DNA from: DASQFI01 sp963780895
Lineage (GTDB): Bacteria > Acidobacteriota > Vicinamibacteria > Vicinamibacterales > SCN-69-37
NCBI GenBank assembly: GCA_963780895.1
Contig: CAWAEG010000008.1
Coordinates: 1-64,000 of the forward strand
Length of the DNA: 64,000 bases
Reading direction: 5' to 3'
The notes beneath the pieces were generated by a model. That model saw only the letters and a list, made by a program, of their open reading frames with translations. It did not search any database and was not told the DNA's origin. Every line of letters begins with the position of its first letter. Position 1 is the stretch's first letter. The position numbers and the translations under genes were made by a program. Of this stretch, positions 1 through 11,256 are shown in pieces.

Positions 1-2
1 CC

Positions 3-2728
3 CTACTCGCTTCGCAACGCTTCGGTGGGATCGATGCGAAGGCCACGTCGGGCAGGACCTAGCGACGCGAGGACGCCGACGAGCAGCATGAACACGGCCG
101 CGCCAGGGAGCACGCCGGGAATCGGCAAGCCGCCGACCTGTTCGATCGGCACGTACCGACCGACGAGGTACGCGGCGAACATCCCCACGGCCGAGCCGGC
201 ACCGATCTGCCAGAAGGCGCGCCTGAACACAGCCGCCACCAACTGGCCCGGCTGGGCGCCCAGGGCCGAACGGATCCGATCTCACGCCTGCGCTGCGCGA
301 CCGTGAACGCCATGAGCGCGTACAGGCCGGCGGCCGAGAGCAGCAGTACGCTGCTGGTGACCGCGCCGATGGTGATGGCGCCAAGGTTGTCGCCGAAGCG
401 GTGGTCGCGATAGATCTCGGCCAACGTGCGGACCTCGTCGACGTGGAGCGCCGGGTCGACGCTCGCGGCGACGGCGCGGAGGCGTTCCGCGAGACCGGCC
501 GGACCGCCTCTCAAGCGAACCTGCAGGTTCGCGGGATGGATCTGACCCGGAGCGACCGGATGGTACGCCACCCGTGCGTCGGTCGTCATGGGCAGATTCC
601 CGACGACGCCGACCACTTCGTACCAGCGGTCCGCTTCCGGGCCGTGCAGCCACTCGCCGTCCATCGCACGGACGTACCGGAAACGGCGTCCGAGCGCGTT
701 GCCGCCGGGGGCGATGGTGTCGGCGAAGTTGCGGTTGACAATGACCGCATCGGGCTCCGCCGCGACGTCGCCCTCGGCGAATCCGCGGCCAATTAGGGTC
801 GGCACCTGATAGAGCTCGAAAAAAGAGGCATCGACCTGGTTGAACCGGGCGGGGAAGCCCGGCAGCCGTCCGTTGAGGACCTCGGTCGGCACGTCGCGGC
901 CCTCGATGTCGACGAACACCCAGGGTTCTTCGCCGGGCGGGCGCAGGGCGGCCGCTACGTCGAGAATGCCCGAGTCGACCAGAAGCCGTCGCGCCAGCTC
1001 GCGCTGGCGATTGCCAAAGAGCGCGGGCACGAACCGGCCCTCTTCCAGCGCGACACGTGCGGTCGCAAACTCCTCGGCGGCGAAGCCCGGGCCGACGGCG
1101 CCGGTTCGCAGCGTGCCCCAGGCGAGTTCGGCGGCCAGCGGCAGCACGCCGACCGAGAAGGCGACCTGCGCGATCACCAGCGTGGTCCACGTGGCGCCCA
1201 GCCGCAGGCTGGTCCGTCCGGCGAGCGCGCCGGCGCCGAGCCGCGCCAGGCGCCCCGTGGCCTGGAGCGCCGGCACGAGGCCGGACACGGCGGCCCCGGC
1301 CACGGCAAGTCCGGCGACGAAGAGAAGGGTGCGGTACGACACGCCGAAAGTCATCCAGAACGGCAGGCCGCCGGGGATGTCCTGCAGGCGCCCGGCCACC
1401 ACGACCGACACAACGCGCAGGATCAGCACGGCGACACCGGCGGCCGCGGCCGTCAGCACGAGCGCCTCGATGAAGAGCTGCCAGACGATCCGCGCGCGGC
1501 TGCCGCCGAGGGCGTGACGGGCGGCGAACTCCTGCTGCCGCGTGACGGTGCGCGCGTAGTTCAGGATCGCGATGTTCGCGCCGGGCGGCAGCAGCAGCAA
1601 TACGAGTGCGAGACTTGACAGCGACCAGAGCAGGCCCAACTCGCCGCGTTCGAAGTCCCCCGTGAAGGCAAACGTGTACGGCACCACGCGCGGTCCGGTC
1701 GCCTCGGGATTCGGCCGCGCCTCGCTCGACGACCTGATCGACGGATTGACCGACGGGAGGATCCCGAGCGCCGACACCTCCGTATGCGCGCGCGCGAGCG
1801 TCGCGTCCGGCGCGAGCCGGCCGAAGACGACGCCTTCGGGACCGGCGTTGCGCAGCATCTCGTTTTCCCCGGGGGCCCCGCGCCGCAGCGGAACCCAGTA
1901 CCGGAAGTTGTACGGGAACTGGAAGCCGTCCGGCATGACACCGACGACGGTGTGCACGTCCTTGCCGAGCCGCAGCTCCCGTCCGATGACGTCTCGCGCG
2001 CCGGCGAAGCGCCGCTGCCAGACGTCGTGGCCGATGACGACGACAGGGGCAGCGCCGGGCGCTGCATCGGCGTCGGCGATCGGCCGGCCGATCAGCGGCG
2101 GCACCCTCGCGACCCGAAACCCGGCGGCCGAGATCTCGGCGACCGCCGCGAGCTCGACCGATCCGTCGGGCGTGATGATGTTGCGCCGGATCGTCTGGAA
2201 CGCGCCGACATCACCGACCGATTGCAGGCTGGTGCGCCAACGCTCGACGTCCTGCCACGCCGTGTCACGCCGCCGGCCGGACTCACGGTCCCACACCTGG
2301 ATAGCGACAACCCGGTCACCCTCGTCGAGCGGAAGCGGACTCCCCATGACGACGTCGAACGCGGCGAACACGACCGCGGCGATGCCGATCGCCAGGGTCA
2401 TCGCCAGTCCGCCGACCAGCGTCAGCCCCCAGTTGCGGACGAGCAGGCGGAGCCCGAGCCTGACATCGAGCCACGACGAGGCGAGCCAGGGCAGGCCGCG
2501 CTGGTCGCGCAGCGCTTCGAGCGCCTGGATGCGGCCGCCGGCGGCGGCCCGGGCGAGTCGCGCAGCGTCGTTCGGCGCGTGGCCCTGCCGACGGAGCTCG
2601 TCTTCAGCGAGGGCGAAGTGTCCGGCAAGCTCGCGCTGCAGGTCATGGTCGGTCCGCCGGCCGCTGAGCGCGCCCCAGACCCGCCGTGTCCACTCCCGAA
2701 GCCAGGGAAGAACCCCGGGGGGCGTCAT
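3..2728 (-). pseudogene. ADOP-family MacB/FtsX-like permease, frameshifted near its 3' end
   Basis: This is an inner-membrane permease of the acidobacterial duplicated orphan permease type: MacB-like periplasmic domain and FtsX permease domain, each present twice, with no ATPase encoded nearby. The chosen ATG at 2728 overlaps the stop of the upstream padR gene (ATGA), so the two are probably translationally coupled. About 80 N-terminal residues precede the first membrane segment (near residue 90), followed by a long periplasmic domain and further membrane segments. The frame breaks around 275: the reading frame runs to REIG and the conserved continuation IRSALGAQPG lies in another frame, as if one base were missing. 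The tail resumes at 242 and ends normally in GLRIDPTEALRSE. Expected full length is about 908 residues. The natural substrate of ADOPs is unknown. It could be a true pseudogene or a sequencing indel. Confidence 0.85.
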
Positions 2729-3072
2729 GCCGGACCCTCGAAGAGCGTGTGCATGACGGACACCATCTGATCCCACGCCTTCTTTTCGGCGGCCAGCCGC
2801 CGGCGTCCGGCGGCGGTGATGGCGTAGAAGCGCGCCTGGCGGTTGTTGTCGGTGACGCCCCACTCGGCTTTGACCAGGCCCTGCTGTTCCAGGCGCATCA
2901 GGCCCGGGTACAGCGTGCCCATGTTCAGCGTGAGCGCGCCCGACGAGACCTGCTCGAGCCGGGCGCCGATGGCGTAGCCGTGCTGCGGCCCCAGCGCCGC
3001 GAGTGTCTGCAACACCATCAAGTCGAGCGTGCCGCGCAGGACTTCCGCCTTGGAGGGTTCTTTATTAGACAT
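2725..3072 (-). CDS. PadR-family transcriptional regulator
   Basis: Small winged-helix repressor of 115 residues, a typical length for short (subfamily 2) PadR proteins. Recognisable PadR features are LRGTLDLMVLQTLA at the start, HGYAIGARLEQVS in the second helix of the fold, and the wing region LYPGLMRLEQQGLVKAEWG. The gene ends inside the start codon of the downstream ADOP permease, which is the standard PadR-ADOP arrangement in Acidobacteriota and points to control of that permease, probably with autoregulation. The effector is unknown. The start ATG lies just downstream of an A/T-rich stretch in the 390-base gap that follows on the plus strand. Confidence 0.9.
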   Translation of the reverse strand: MSNKEPSKAEVLRGTLDLMVLQTLAALGPQHGYAIGARLEQVSSGALTLNMGTLYPGLMRLEQQGLVKAEWGVTDNNRQARFYAITAAGRRRLAAEKKAWDQMVSVMHTLFEGPA

Positions 3073-3464
3073 CCAAATGGAATCTACCCGCCTTCCATTC
3101 GGAAGTCAAATGAAGACGCATTCTGGACACAGCCCAGACCAAACTTCATCTGGGGGCTTCGCCCCCAGACCCCCTGCACACTCACTCGCGCAACTCGCCT
3201 CCTCAGAAGAGCACGCAGGCAAGTTGCGCTCCGTTCGTGTGACTCGCTCGCGGGCTCGCTCGCTCCGTCCGGGCGGAGGGCGTCCAGCGCCATCAGCCGT
3301 GAGCAACAAATAGCCGCGTCGGCAACAATCTCGCATGACGTCCCCCGCGCCTTCGGCGTATGGGGAGACGTTGGCCGGGTTGCGCGCAACAAATCGACGG
3401 ATTTTTCGCTGCCGGGGCGCTCTCGGACCACGCAGACGCCACGGAACGTGGGGAGGGGCACGGA
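3073..3464. other. Gap between padR and the DUF481 gene, with hairpin-forming repeats
   Basis: This 392-base interval holds no convincing gene. It must contain the padR promoter (minus strand) and the DUF481 promoter (plus strand). Bases 3150-3241 carry two adjacent hairpins listed separately. The last ten bases before 3465 contain GGGAGGGG, a good ribosome binding site for the plus-strand gene. Open frames crossing the interval on either strand have no family features and were not annotated. Confidence 0.6.
3150..3241. repeat. Two adjacent hairpins (REP-like)
   Basis: Bases 3150-3168 form a perfect 8 bp stem closed by TTC (CTGGGGGC-TTC-GCCCCCAG), a very stable CUUCG-type turn. Immediately after, GCGCAACT at 3188-3195 pairs with AGTTGCGC at 3222-3229, and the pairing resumes further out with CACAC at 3177-3181 against GTGTG at 3237-3241. 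No T-run follows, so this is not a classical intrinsic terminator. A dispersed intergenic repeat is a reasonable alternative. Confidence 0.55.
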
Positions 3465-4463
3465 ATGTCGCGGTCTCAGAAGAGGGTGATGGCAATGTGC
3501 CTTGTCGCCTGGCTTGGCGGCGGCGGAGTCGAGGACGCGTGGGCCCAGGGCCCAGCCAAGCAGGACCCAGCCAAGGAACCGCCCAAACTGGGATGGTCCA
3601 ACAACACAGATCTCAGCCTCGTCGTCACCGCCGGCAACTCGGCCGCCCAGACCTGGGGATTCACCGAGCTGCTGCGGCATGTGTGGAAGGACGCCCGCTT
3701 CGAGCTCGAAGGAAACGTCGTTCGCTCCAACAAGTCGGATGACCGCTTCTTCATGGTCGGGCCCGGCCTCGAGTTCCCAGTCGGAGGCGCGCCAGCCAAC
3801 CCGCCGACGTCGCTCATCAGCCCTGATCCGACCCTGGATGTTGCCAAGTACCTCATCGGCGGAAGCTACGAACGAAACATCACCCCGGTATTCTTCTGGA
3901 ACGCGGGTGCGAGCTGGGACCGCAACGACGACGCCGGTATCTTGAACCGCTACATCATGCATGCCGGTGTCGGGAACAAGTGGGTGGACACTGCGCGGCG
4001 GCGGTTCGCCACGACTTATGGCCTCAGCTACACCGATCGCGATGAGGAGGAGCTCGATCCGGAGAAGGACCGCCGCTTTGCCGGCGGCCGTCTCGGCTGG
4101 GACTACACGGAGCAGTTCAATGCGGGAACCACGTTCGACAACAAGTTCGCAACGAACATCAATCTTTCCGATCCAGCCGACTACTCGATCAACACCACCA
4201 GCGCACTGACGGTATCGGTCGTCAGCCATGTCTCGCTCAAGGTCAGTCTTCAGTGGCTGTACGAGAACGAGCCGGCGCTCGAGTCCGATCTTGACGTCAT
4301 CGCCTTCGTCGAGCTCATCGACCCGGATGCGATCCCGGGCTCGGGCGACGAGCTCTTCCGGACGTTGTCGTCCGGCGCGTCGAAGCTCGTGCTCGGCTCT
4401 GCCGACGCGCGGAAGGACAAGCTGGATACCGTCTTCAGGACGGCGCTTGTCATCAAGTTCTAA
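3465..4463 (+). CDS. DUF481 (YdiY-type) outer-membrane protein
   Basis: The product is 332 residues with a Sec signal peptide ending near DAWAQG. The region from LGWSNNTDLSLVVTAGNSAAQTWG onwards matches the DUF481 pattern, in which residues alternate as expected for an outer-membrane beta barrel. Further strands include GGSYERNITPVFFWNAGASWDRN and RRFATTYGLSYTDRDEEE, and the protein ends on a barrel-like VFRTALVIKF. I chose the ATG at 3465 because GGGAGGGG lies just upstream and the signal peptide begins there. The function of DUF481 proteins is poorly defined; E. coli YdiY is described as acid-inducible. It stands between two ADOP permease loci, but nothing in the sequence ties them into one transcript. 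Confidence 0.8.
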   Translation: MSRSQKRVMAMCLVAWLGGGGVEDAWAQGPAKQDPAKEPPKLGWSNNTDLSLVVTAGNSAAQTWGFTELLRHVWKDARFELEGNVVRSNKSDDRFFMVGPGLEFPVGGAPANPPTSLISPDPTLDVAKYLIGGSYERNITPVFFWNAGASWDRNDDAGILNRYIMHAGVGNKWVDTARRRFATTYGLSYTDRDEEELDPEKDRRFAGGRLGWDYTEQFNAGTTFDNKFATNINLSDPADYSINTTSALTVSVVSHVSLKVSLQWLYENEPALESDLDVIAFVELIDPDAIPGSGDELFRTLSSGASKLVLGSADARKDKLDTVFRTALVIKF

Positions 4464-4528
4464 CGAGGCCCTGCCTCAGATTCACGAGGCGCAGCGGGCC
4501 GCGTCTCTCCGTCATAGACTCTAAACAG

Positions 4529-7015
4529 ATGAAACCACTGCGGTGGCTTGACGCGATTCTGCTCGATTCGCGGTTTGGCATCCGCATGCTCGTCAAACAT
4601 CGCGGCCTCTCGGTCGTCGGTGTGTTCGCCCTCGCCGTCGGGATTGCGGTTGGCGCCACGTTGTTCGAAGTGTTTTCAGAAATATTGGATCCCACGTTGC
4701 CGTTCGCCGACGGTGACCGGGTCGTGGCGCTGCACGATGTCGCGTCGAATCCGGCAAACCCGGAACGTCCCGTGCTGCACGACTTCGCGGCCCTGCGCGG
4801 CCAACTCGCATCAATCGAGGACCTCGGTGCGTTTCGCGATGCGGAACACAATCTGGTCTCGGCGTACAGCGCGCCCGAGCCCGTCCTGGTTGCGGAGATC
4901 ACCCCGTCCGCATTTGCCATCGCGGGCACACCGGCGGCACTGGGTCGCTATCTATTGCCCAGCGATGAACCGGAATCCGCCTCGCCGGTGGTGGTGATCG
5001 GCCATGAGGCCTGGCGCACCCGTTTTGGCGGTGACGTCAACGTCGTGGGCCGGACGATCAATCTCGGCGGCGTGCCGCGCACGGTCGTCGGGGTCATGCC
5101 GGATGGGTTCAGATTTCCCGTGTACCATCAATTCTGGATTCCACTGCGCGAAAACCCGTTGAAGTTCGAACGATGGAAGGCACCAGCGATTCACATGTTC
5201 GGCCGCCTGGGGCGCGGCGTCACGATGCGGCAGGCGCAGGCCGAGTTCACCGCGGTGGCGCAGCGAATCGCCGTCCCACACCCTGACGGCCAGCAACCGC
5301 TCCGTCCGGTCGTCGTTCCGTACACGTACGAACACACCTCAATCCTCGATCCCACTTTCTCCTGGGCACTGCGAATCGGTCAGCTGCTGGCCGGGGCGCT
5401 CACGTTCGTGGTGGCGATCAATCTCGCGATTCTCATCTATGCCCGAACGGTGACCCGCCTGGGCGAAATCGCGGTGCGTAGCGCGCTTGGAGCCAGTCGC
5501 GGTCGTATCCTCACGCAGTTGTTCATCGAAGCGCTGGCGCTGTCGATGATTGGTGCCGTCACGGGGGTCGTACTCGCCTATAACGCGCTGGGCGTGATCC
5601 AATCGATGAAGGAAGCCAGCGGCGGCATGCCGTTCTAAATCGATTTCGATTTGTCGGTCGCTGCGGCGATCTACGCCGTCGGCCTGGCGATATTCGCGGC
5701 GATCGTCATGGGCGTCCTGCCCGGCCTGAAGGCGACGGGCATGGGCCTGACGGCCAATCTACATGCCCTGACCGGCCGCTCGGGCTCGCGACTGGGAGCG
5801 ACCTGGACGACGCTCGTGGTGGCGCAAGTCGCCGTTGCCGTGGCCGTGCTGCCGGCCGCTGCCTACATGGCCTGGCAAGTGGTGCGGATGGAGGCGTCAG
5901 GTCCGGGCTTTGCCGCGGAAAATATTGCCGTTGGCACGGCGACGCTCAGTGGTGATCCGTCGGCGGCGACTTCGAACCGCATCGTGGCGCGGCAACGCGA
6001 GTTGATGGCGCGGCTGCAAGCCGAGCCGGGCGTGATCGGCGTCACGTTCTCGGCAAACACTCCCGGGTTTGCAGGAAGCCGCCAGATCGAATTCGAAGCG
6101 GGAGTGCGGCTGCGGGACACTGGCATGTATCAGACCGACATCGGGTGGACCGGCCTCACACTGTGGCCGAGTACGACTGATGTCGGGATCAACATGTTCG
6201 ACACCTACGGTGTGGACATTCTTGCGGGACGCGGTTTCAACGCGAGCGACGTGGGCACGGCCAACGCCGTCGTCGTCAATCGAAGTTTCGTGGACATGTA
6301 TCTGCAGGACGCCAATGCGGTGGGCTTGCGCTTTCGCTACACGCCGCCGCAGCGGGACAGCGTCGCGGGAGCGCCCCAATATCAGATCGTCGGGGTCGTG
6401 CGCGATTTTCCGAGTTTCCCTCCCAACTTGACCCGGCAGGGGGAGCCGACGATCTATCATCCCGCCGCGGTGGGAGACTTCGACCCGGCCGTGCTCTCGG
6501 TGCGGTTTGCGGGCGAGGTGCCGAGCGGCTTTGTCAATCGGTTTCGCGAGATCGGCGCCGAAGTCGATCCGGCGCTGCTGTTGCACGGCGTCAGCCCGCT
6601 TGTCGATCGCTATAACGAAGTACGAACCCCCTGGCGCTCGCTCGCGTGGGCGATTGGGCTGGTGACGGCCAGCGTCCTGCTGCTGTCGGCCGCCGGCATC
6701 TATGCGCTGATGTCGTTCACCGTCGTACAGCGTACGCGTGAGTTCGGCATTCGCACCGCACTCGGCGCACAGCCCCGCCGCGTACTGTTGACGGTCTTCG
6801 TTCGCGCGATCCGTCAACTCGCACTTGGGGTGGTGGTCGGATCGCTGTTATCGGCGAGCGCCTTCGTGAGCATCGGCCTCGCCCCGTCGCGTGCCGCGGC
6901 GTTAGTGCTGGCGGTCGCGATCGTCATGCTGGTGGTGGGACTGCTCGCGACCCTCGGTCCGGCAAGGCGCGGCCTGCGAATTCAGGCCGTCGAGGCACTC
7001 AGAGCAGATGCGTAG
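4529..7015 (+). pseudogene. ADOP-family permease interrupted by an in-frame stop
   Basis: A second MacB/FtsX-like ADOP permease, about 828 codons. The first half starts MKPLRWLDAILL, has its first membrane segment near residue 30, a periplasmic domain with PVVVIGHEAWRTRFGG and VGVMPDGFRFP, and the FtsX motif EIAVRSALGASRGRI. A TAA at 5636-5638 then stops translation. The same frame continues immediately through IDFDLSVAAAIYAV to the second half, which ends GLRIQAVEALRADA at 7015. In the neighbouring ADOP the equivalent place reads GGLPFWMTF, so the stop replaces what is probably Trp. The two halves could be expressed separately only with re-initiation, for example at TTG 5651. There is no PadR gene for it. 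Its stop overlaps the start of the next permease by 8 bases. Confidence 0.85.
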
Positions 7016-9411
7016 GCCCGCACCGTTGCAAGCCTTCAAGTTTGCCCGCCGCCAGCCGGGCTTTTGTTCAGTCGTCGTTGTAACGCTCGCTGTCGGCATT
7101 GGCGCCGCGACGGCGTCCATGAATGTCGCCGCGAGTGTGCTGCTGAACCCACTACCGGTTACAGACGCTGCGCGGTTGGTGCTCATCACGAAGAGGTTGC
7201 CGACGGGCTCGACGCTCGTTCCGTTTTCGTACGCAGAGATTTCCGCATGGCGCCAGGCGAGCCGGACGCTCGAAGGAGTAGGCGGAGTTCAATACGACGG
7301 CGCCTGGCCTGTGCCCGCACAGCTCGGCGAGCGAGCCATCACGGTCACGAGCACCGCGGTGTCCGGGAACTTCTTCGACGTACTCGGGATGCGGCCGGCC
7401 GTCGGCAGATTGCTGCGCGAGCAGGATGCGGTCGCTGGCGCGGAGCCAGTGGCGGTCATCGCATACGGCTTCTGGCGCCGGGAGTTCGGTGGTGACACCT
7501 CAGTCGTCGGGCGGACACTCCTGCTGAATGGACGGCCGGCGACGATTGCTGGCGTCGCCCCACAAGGGTTTACGTTTCCCGACGACGCAGACGTCTGGCG
7601 ACCGCTCGACATCGCGCCCGATACGCTGAATGAGGGCTGGTTCAACCTGGTGGCGCGAGTGCAAGCCAGCGGGACGGTTGCCCAGGTGGCCGAGGAGTCA
7701 GGGACTCTCGTCCGGCAGCTCGGCCAGATGGCCCCGAAGGGTTCGCTACGGGACGTTCGGAGTGTGACCATCCCGTTCAAGGAAGCGATCGTCGGCGACG
7801 TCAGACCCGTGCTGGCCCTGTTTGTCGCCGCTGCGGTCCTCCTCTTCCTTGCAGGCTGCTTCAACGTCGCGAACCTGCTGCTGATTCGGGGTACCGCACG
7901 CGAGCGAGAGATCACGCTCCGCGCAGCGCTCGGCGCGACGCGGTGGCGGCTGCTCCGGCAGTTGATGACCGAGAGCACATCCTTGGCGGTCGTCGGCGGA
8001 ATACTTGGCATTGTCGTCGCTTACTACCTTCAGCGAGCGCTCATCGTGACTGCACCAGTGGGACTGCCACGGCTCGAAACGATCGGATTTGATGCGCGCG
8101 CCATCAGCTTCGCGGTCGGCGGGTCAGTCGTCGGCGCGGCCCTGGTCGGCCTCGCCCCTGCGCTCTGGCTTGTACGGCGCAGCTCGGTTGGCCGGCTGCG
8201 CTCTCCGTCGGTGACCGCCACGACGGGAACGCAAATGAGCCGGCAGGTACTCGTTGGATTGCAGCTGGCTGTGGCGCTCCTGGTCACGGTGTCGGCAGCA
8301 CTCTTGGTGAGGAGCCTTCTGCAGTTGCAGCACGTCGACCTCGGATTCTCACCTGCCCGGCTCACGGTGCTGCACGTTCCACTCGTGGGTGTCGAGTACC
8401 CGAAATCCAGAACGGCGATTGCAGTTCTTCGAGGAGCTCGTGTTACGACTCCAGTCGCTGCCCGGCATCGCGGGAGCCACGCCCGTGCTTTTGCGGCCCT
8501 TCACCGGAAACGATGGCTGGGACGCGACAGTCACCGCGGACGGACAGTCACCGGAAGCGGCATCCGCCAATCCCGGCCTTCAACTCGAGGCGGTGCTGCC
8601 GAATTACTTCTCCACCATGGGGATTCCTGTCCGACGGGGCAGGACCTTTACCGACGCGGACCGAGAAGGCAGTCAACCAGTTGTCATCGTGAGCGAAACG
8701 CTGGCCCGGCGGTTGTGGGCGGAATCAACGGTTCTCGGCCAACGCGTCAAGTTCGGGGCCGCGAACAGCCCTGCGCCGTGGATGACCGTTGTCGGCACCG
8801 TCGGCGATCTACGTTACCGAGATCTGGTGGCTCCACCGCCCGCGATTTATGTTCCGCTTCGACAAACATCGTTTCCGCCCCGATTCCTGATCCTGCGCGC
8901 AGCCGGGGATGCTCCAGTGCGGTCGCTGGCGCAATCGAGCGTACGTGAAATGAATCCGGCCGAGCACGTGCTGGAGGCATCGTCAATCACCGAACTGCTC
9001 GGGCGGGAACTGGCCGCGCCACGTTTCCACGCGTTCGCACTGGGATCGTTCGCGCTTGTGGCCGTTCTGCTGGCGGCCCTTGGGGTCTTCGGTGTCCTGG
9101 CTACCTCCGTCGCGCAACGCTCGCGAGAACTGGCTGTGCGAGTGGCGCTCGGGGCAGACCGCGCCGACCTCCGTCGCCACGTTCTCTGGCGTCTCATGTG
9201 GCCGGCGGCACTTGGATTAGCCCTCGGAACGGGCGCGGCGATTGCGACGACAGATTTTCTGGGAGCCCTCCTGTTCGAAGTCAGCCCGCTCGATGTCCGG
9301 GCATTCGTCGCGGGCTGGGTGACGCTGGCCGGGGCCACCCTGATCGCTTGTCTTCTGCCACTTCGGCGCGCAGTCCGCATCGATCCGGTTTCGGTCTTGC
9401 GATCGGAGTGA
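7008..9411 (+). pseudogene. ADOP-family permease with a +1 frameshift
   Basis: A third MacB/FtsX-like permease, about 800 codons, starting inside the end of the previous one and therefore probably co-transcribed. The N-terminal half has a membrane segment near residue 20, the motif PVAVIAYGFWRREFGGD, and the FtsX signature REITLRAALGATRWRLLRQL. Near 8403 the frame shifts: one extra A in AAA at 8403-8405 separates the end of the first frame (VEYP) from the natural continuation NPERRLQFFEELVLRLQ. The second half then runs intact through SRELAVRVALGADRADLRRH to RIDPVSVLRSE. Compared with typical ADOPs it lacks the extra N-terminal helical domain. Only a few bases of a homopolymer separate this from an intact gene. 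Confidence 0.85.
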
Positions 9412-9613
9412 GGGAGGCGCTCTTCACGGACGGGCTGCTGACCTGAGCCCCAAGGCCGAGCTTGCCGCGTACGGGATTTCGGAGGGGCTCCGTCAAACCG
9501 GATATCGTGGCCTCCCCGGAACCGGGCAGACGTAAACAGGCATCGATTCTGGGCCACCAGCTCTGGCACACGACGTGCCCTTGGCTGTGGGATGGCTTCG
9601 GGGGAGATTCAAC

Positions 9614-11227
9614 GTGTCGATACCCCGCGCATTCCTCAAGGCTTCAGTCGCATTGGCGTTGACGTCAGTTACGTTCTTCCCAAATTCTGCATCCGGACAG
9701 TCTCCTGCAGCCCGGTCAAACAGCGCCCCCAAGGCAAACGGCCTGCAAAGCGAAATCGAGGCCGTGAGGATGGAGAACGCTGTGATCCGAGAACTCCTTC
9801 GCAAGATGGAGGAGCAGCAAAAGATACTGCTTGAACAGGTAAACCGTTTGCAGCGACGGCTTGACGGTGGCGCGGCCACGGATGTGTCTATCGCCGGTCA
9901 ACCCAATGTACCGTCGACAACGGCAGATGCCTCGGTGCCGGCAGCGAATGCCGCGTTGGATACCCCACCAGCGGTGACAGATTCAGCAGGTACTTCCGTA
10001 CCGCCGGTCTCCGTTGCCGCACCACAGACCAACACCGAGCGTTATAGAGATGGAATCGTCATCTGGGAGACTCCCGAGGGCGTCACGGTGCCTTTCCTGC
10101 TGAAGTTCAACGTCAATACCCAACTGCGATACCTCAACACCCAGGATAGCGACGAGACGTTCACCGACCACCTGGGCGTTGCCCGCGACGTTCATACACG
10201 CAACGACATCACCGTCAATCGCGCCATGTTCATCCTGGGCGGCTACGTGTTCGACCCGAGGGCGCGATACAGCTTCACCGTCTGGACCTCCGCCGGGGCC
10301 GCTTCGATCATTGTCGCCGGCAACATTGGCTGGCAATTCAGCAACGCCCTCTCGATTACCGGAGGTTATACCGGCGTTCCGGGCAGCCGATCACTGGTGG
10401 CCACGTTCCCATTTTTTACGGCAACCGACAGGAGCATGGCTGACAACTTCTTCCGCCCCGGGTTCACGCAGGGAGTCTGGGCGAACGGAGAACCCGTGAA
10501 GGGGCTGAGTTATTTGACGTTCGTCGGCAACGGTCTCAACACCCTGAATATCTCGGCAAACAAGATCGATACGCATCTGCTGGTTTCCGGCAGTGTCTGG
10601 TGGGAACCGCTGGGGCCCTACGGCGAACCCGGCAAATCACGCAACATGTACGATGATTATTTCGCCTCGAAAAACGTTCGCATTCGACTTGGTACCGCGT
10701 ATACAAGATCCCGCGAGGACCGTTTTTCAAATCTCGATCAATCAAGTCCCGAGAACACGTCCCTGTACAATTCTGACGGCGTGCTGTCCTTCTCGACCGG
10801 AGCATTTGCACCAGGTGTCACGGTCGACCAGGCGACGTACAGGCTGTGGGCGGCCGACGGCGGCATCAAATGGAACGGGCTTGCGGTCAACGGGCAATAC
10901 TTCATGCGTTGGCTCAATGATTTCGAAGCCGACGGGCCGCTGCCGCTCGAATTCACATTCGATCACGGCTTTGAGGTGACGGCGAGTCATTTTGTCAATC
11001 CGAGGAAGCTCATGCTTTATGGCCGCGGGTCCAAGGTCTTCGGGGAGTTTGGCGACGCTCATGAGTATGGCGGTGGGGTCAAGTGGTTTCTCCTGCCGAC
11101 CGAGCGACTCTGGATGAACGCAGAGCTGTTCCGGGTCAACAAAGCGCCTTACAGCGGGGCCTTTACTCCGTATACGGCAGGAATGACGGGCTGGGTGCCG
11201 ATGCTGCAGACGGTCATCGCTTTTTGA
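9614..11227 (+). CDS. Porin-like outer-membrane protein with N-terminal coiled coil
   Basis: The protein of 537 residues begins with a signal peptide (through SASGQS), followed by a predicted coiled coil around residues 35-75 (QSEIEAVRMENAVIRELLRKM and onwards), a Ser/Thr/Pro/Ala-rich linker, and a long beta-barrel-like region. The barrel part resembles the OprO/OprP phosphate-selective porin superfamily: NRAMFILGGYVFDPRARYSFTVW, and the terminal strand ends in MLQTVIAF with a C-terminal Phe. The GTG at 9614 is preferred because GGGGGAGA lies a few bases upstream. Upstream in-frame codons would add a non-signal extension. The coiled coil suggests a trimer that may anchor to peptidoglycan, as in some porins, but that is inference. 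It converges on a TonB receptor gene 19 bases away. Confidence 0.75.
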   Translation: MSIPRAFLKASVALALTSVTFFPNSASGQSPAARSNSAPKANGLQSEIEAVRMENAVIRELLRKMEEQQKILLEQVNRLQRRLDGGAATDVSIAGQPNVPSTTADASVPAANAALDTPPAVTDSAGTSVPPVSVAAPQTNTERYRDGIVIWETPEGVTVPFLLKFNVNTQLRYLNTQDSDETFTDHLGVARDVHTRNDITVNRAMFILGGYVFDPRARYSFTVWTSAGAASIIVAGNIGWQFSNALSITGGYTGVPGSRSLVATFPFFTATDRSMADNFFRPGFTQGVWANGEPVKGLSYLTFVGNGLNTLNISANKIDTHLLVSGSVWWEPLGPYGEPGKSRNMYDDYFASKNVRIRLGTAYTRSREDRFSNLDQSSPENTSLYNSDGVLSFSTGAFAPGVTVDQATYRLWAADGGIKWNGLAVNGQYFMRWLNDFEADGPLPLEFTFDHGFEVTASHFVNPRKLMLYGRGSKVFGEFGDAHEYGGGVKWFLLPTERLWMNAELFRVNKAPYSGAFTPYTAGMTGWVPMLQTVIAF

Positions 11228-11256
11228 CGGCGGAATTGCGCGCCCGTCACCGCCGT
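11227..11256. terminator. Small hairpin between convergent porin and TonB receptor genes
   Basis: ACGGCGG at 11227-11233 pairs with CCGCCGT at 11250-11256 across a 16-base loop. It overlaps both stop codons. There is no T-run on either side except the TTTTT just before 11226, so function as a terminator in the minus direction is possible but weakly supported. Confidence 0.3.

Noticed and set aside
3084..4229. Minus-strand open frame of 381 codons opposite the DUF481 gene
   Set aside because: The plus-strand gene has a signal peptide, ribosome binding site and barrel pattern. The minus frame has none of these and runs through the hairpin repeats.
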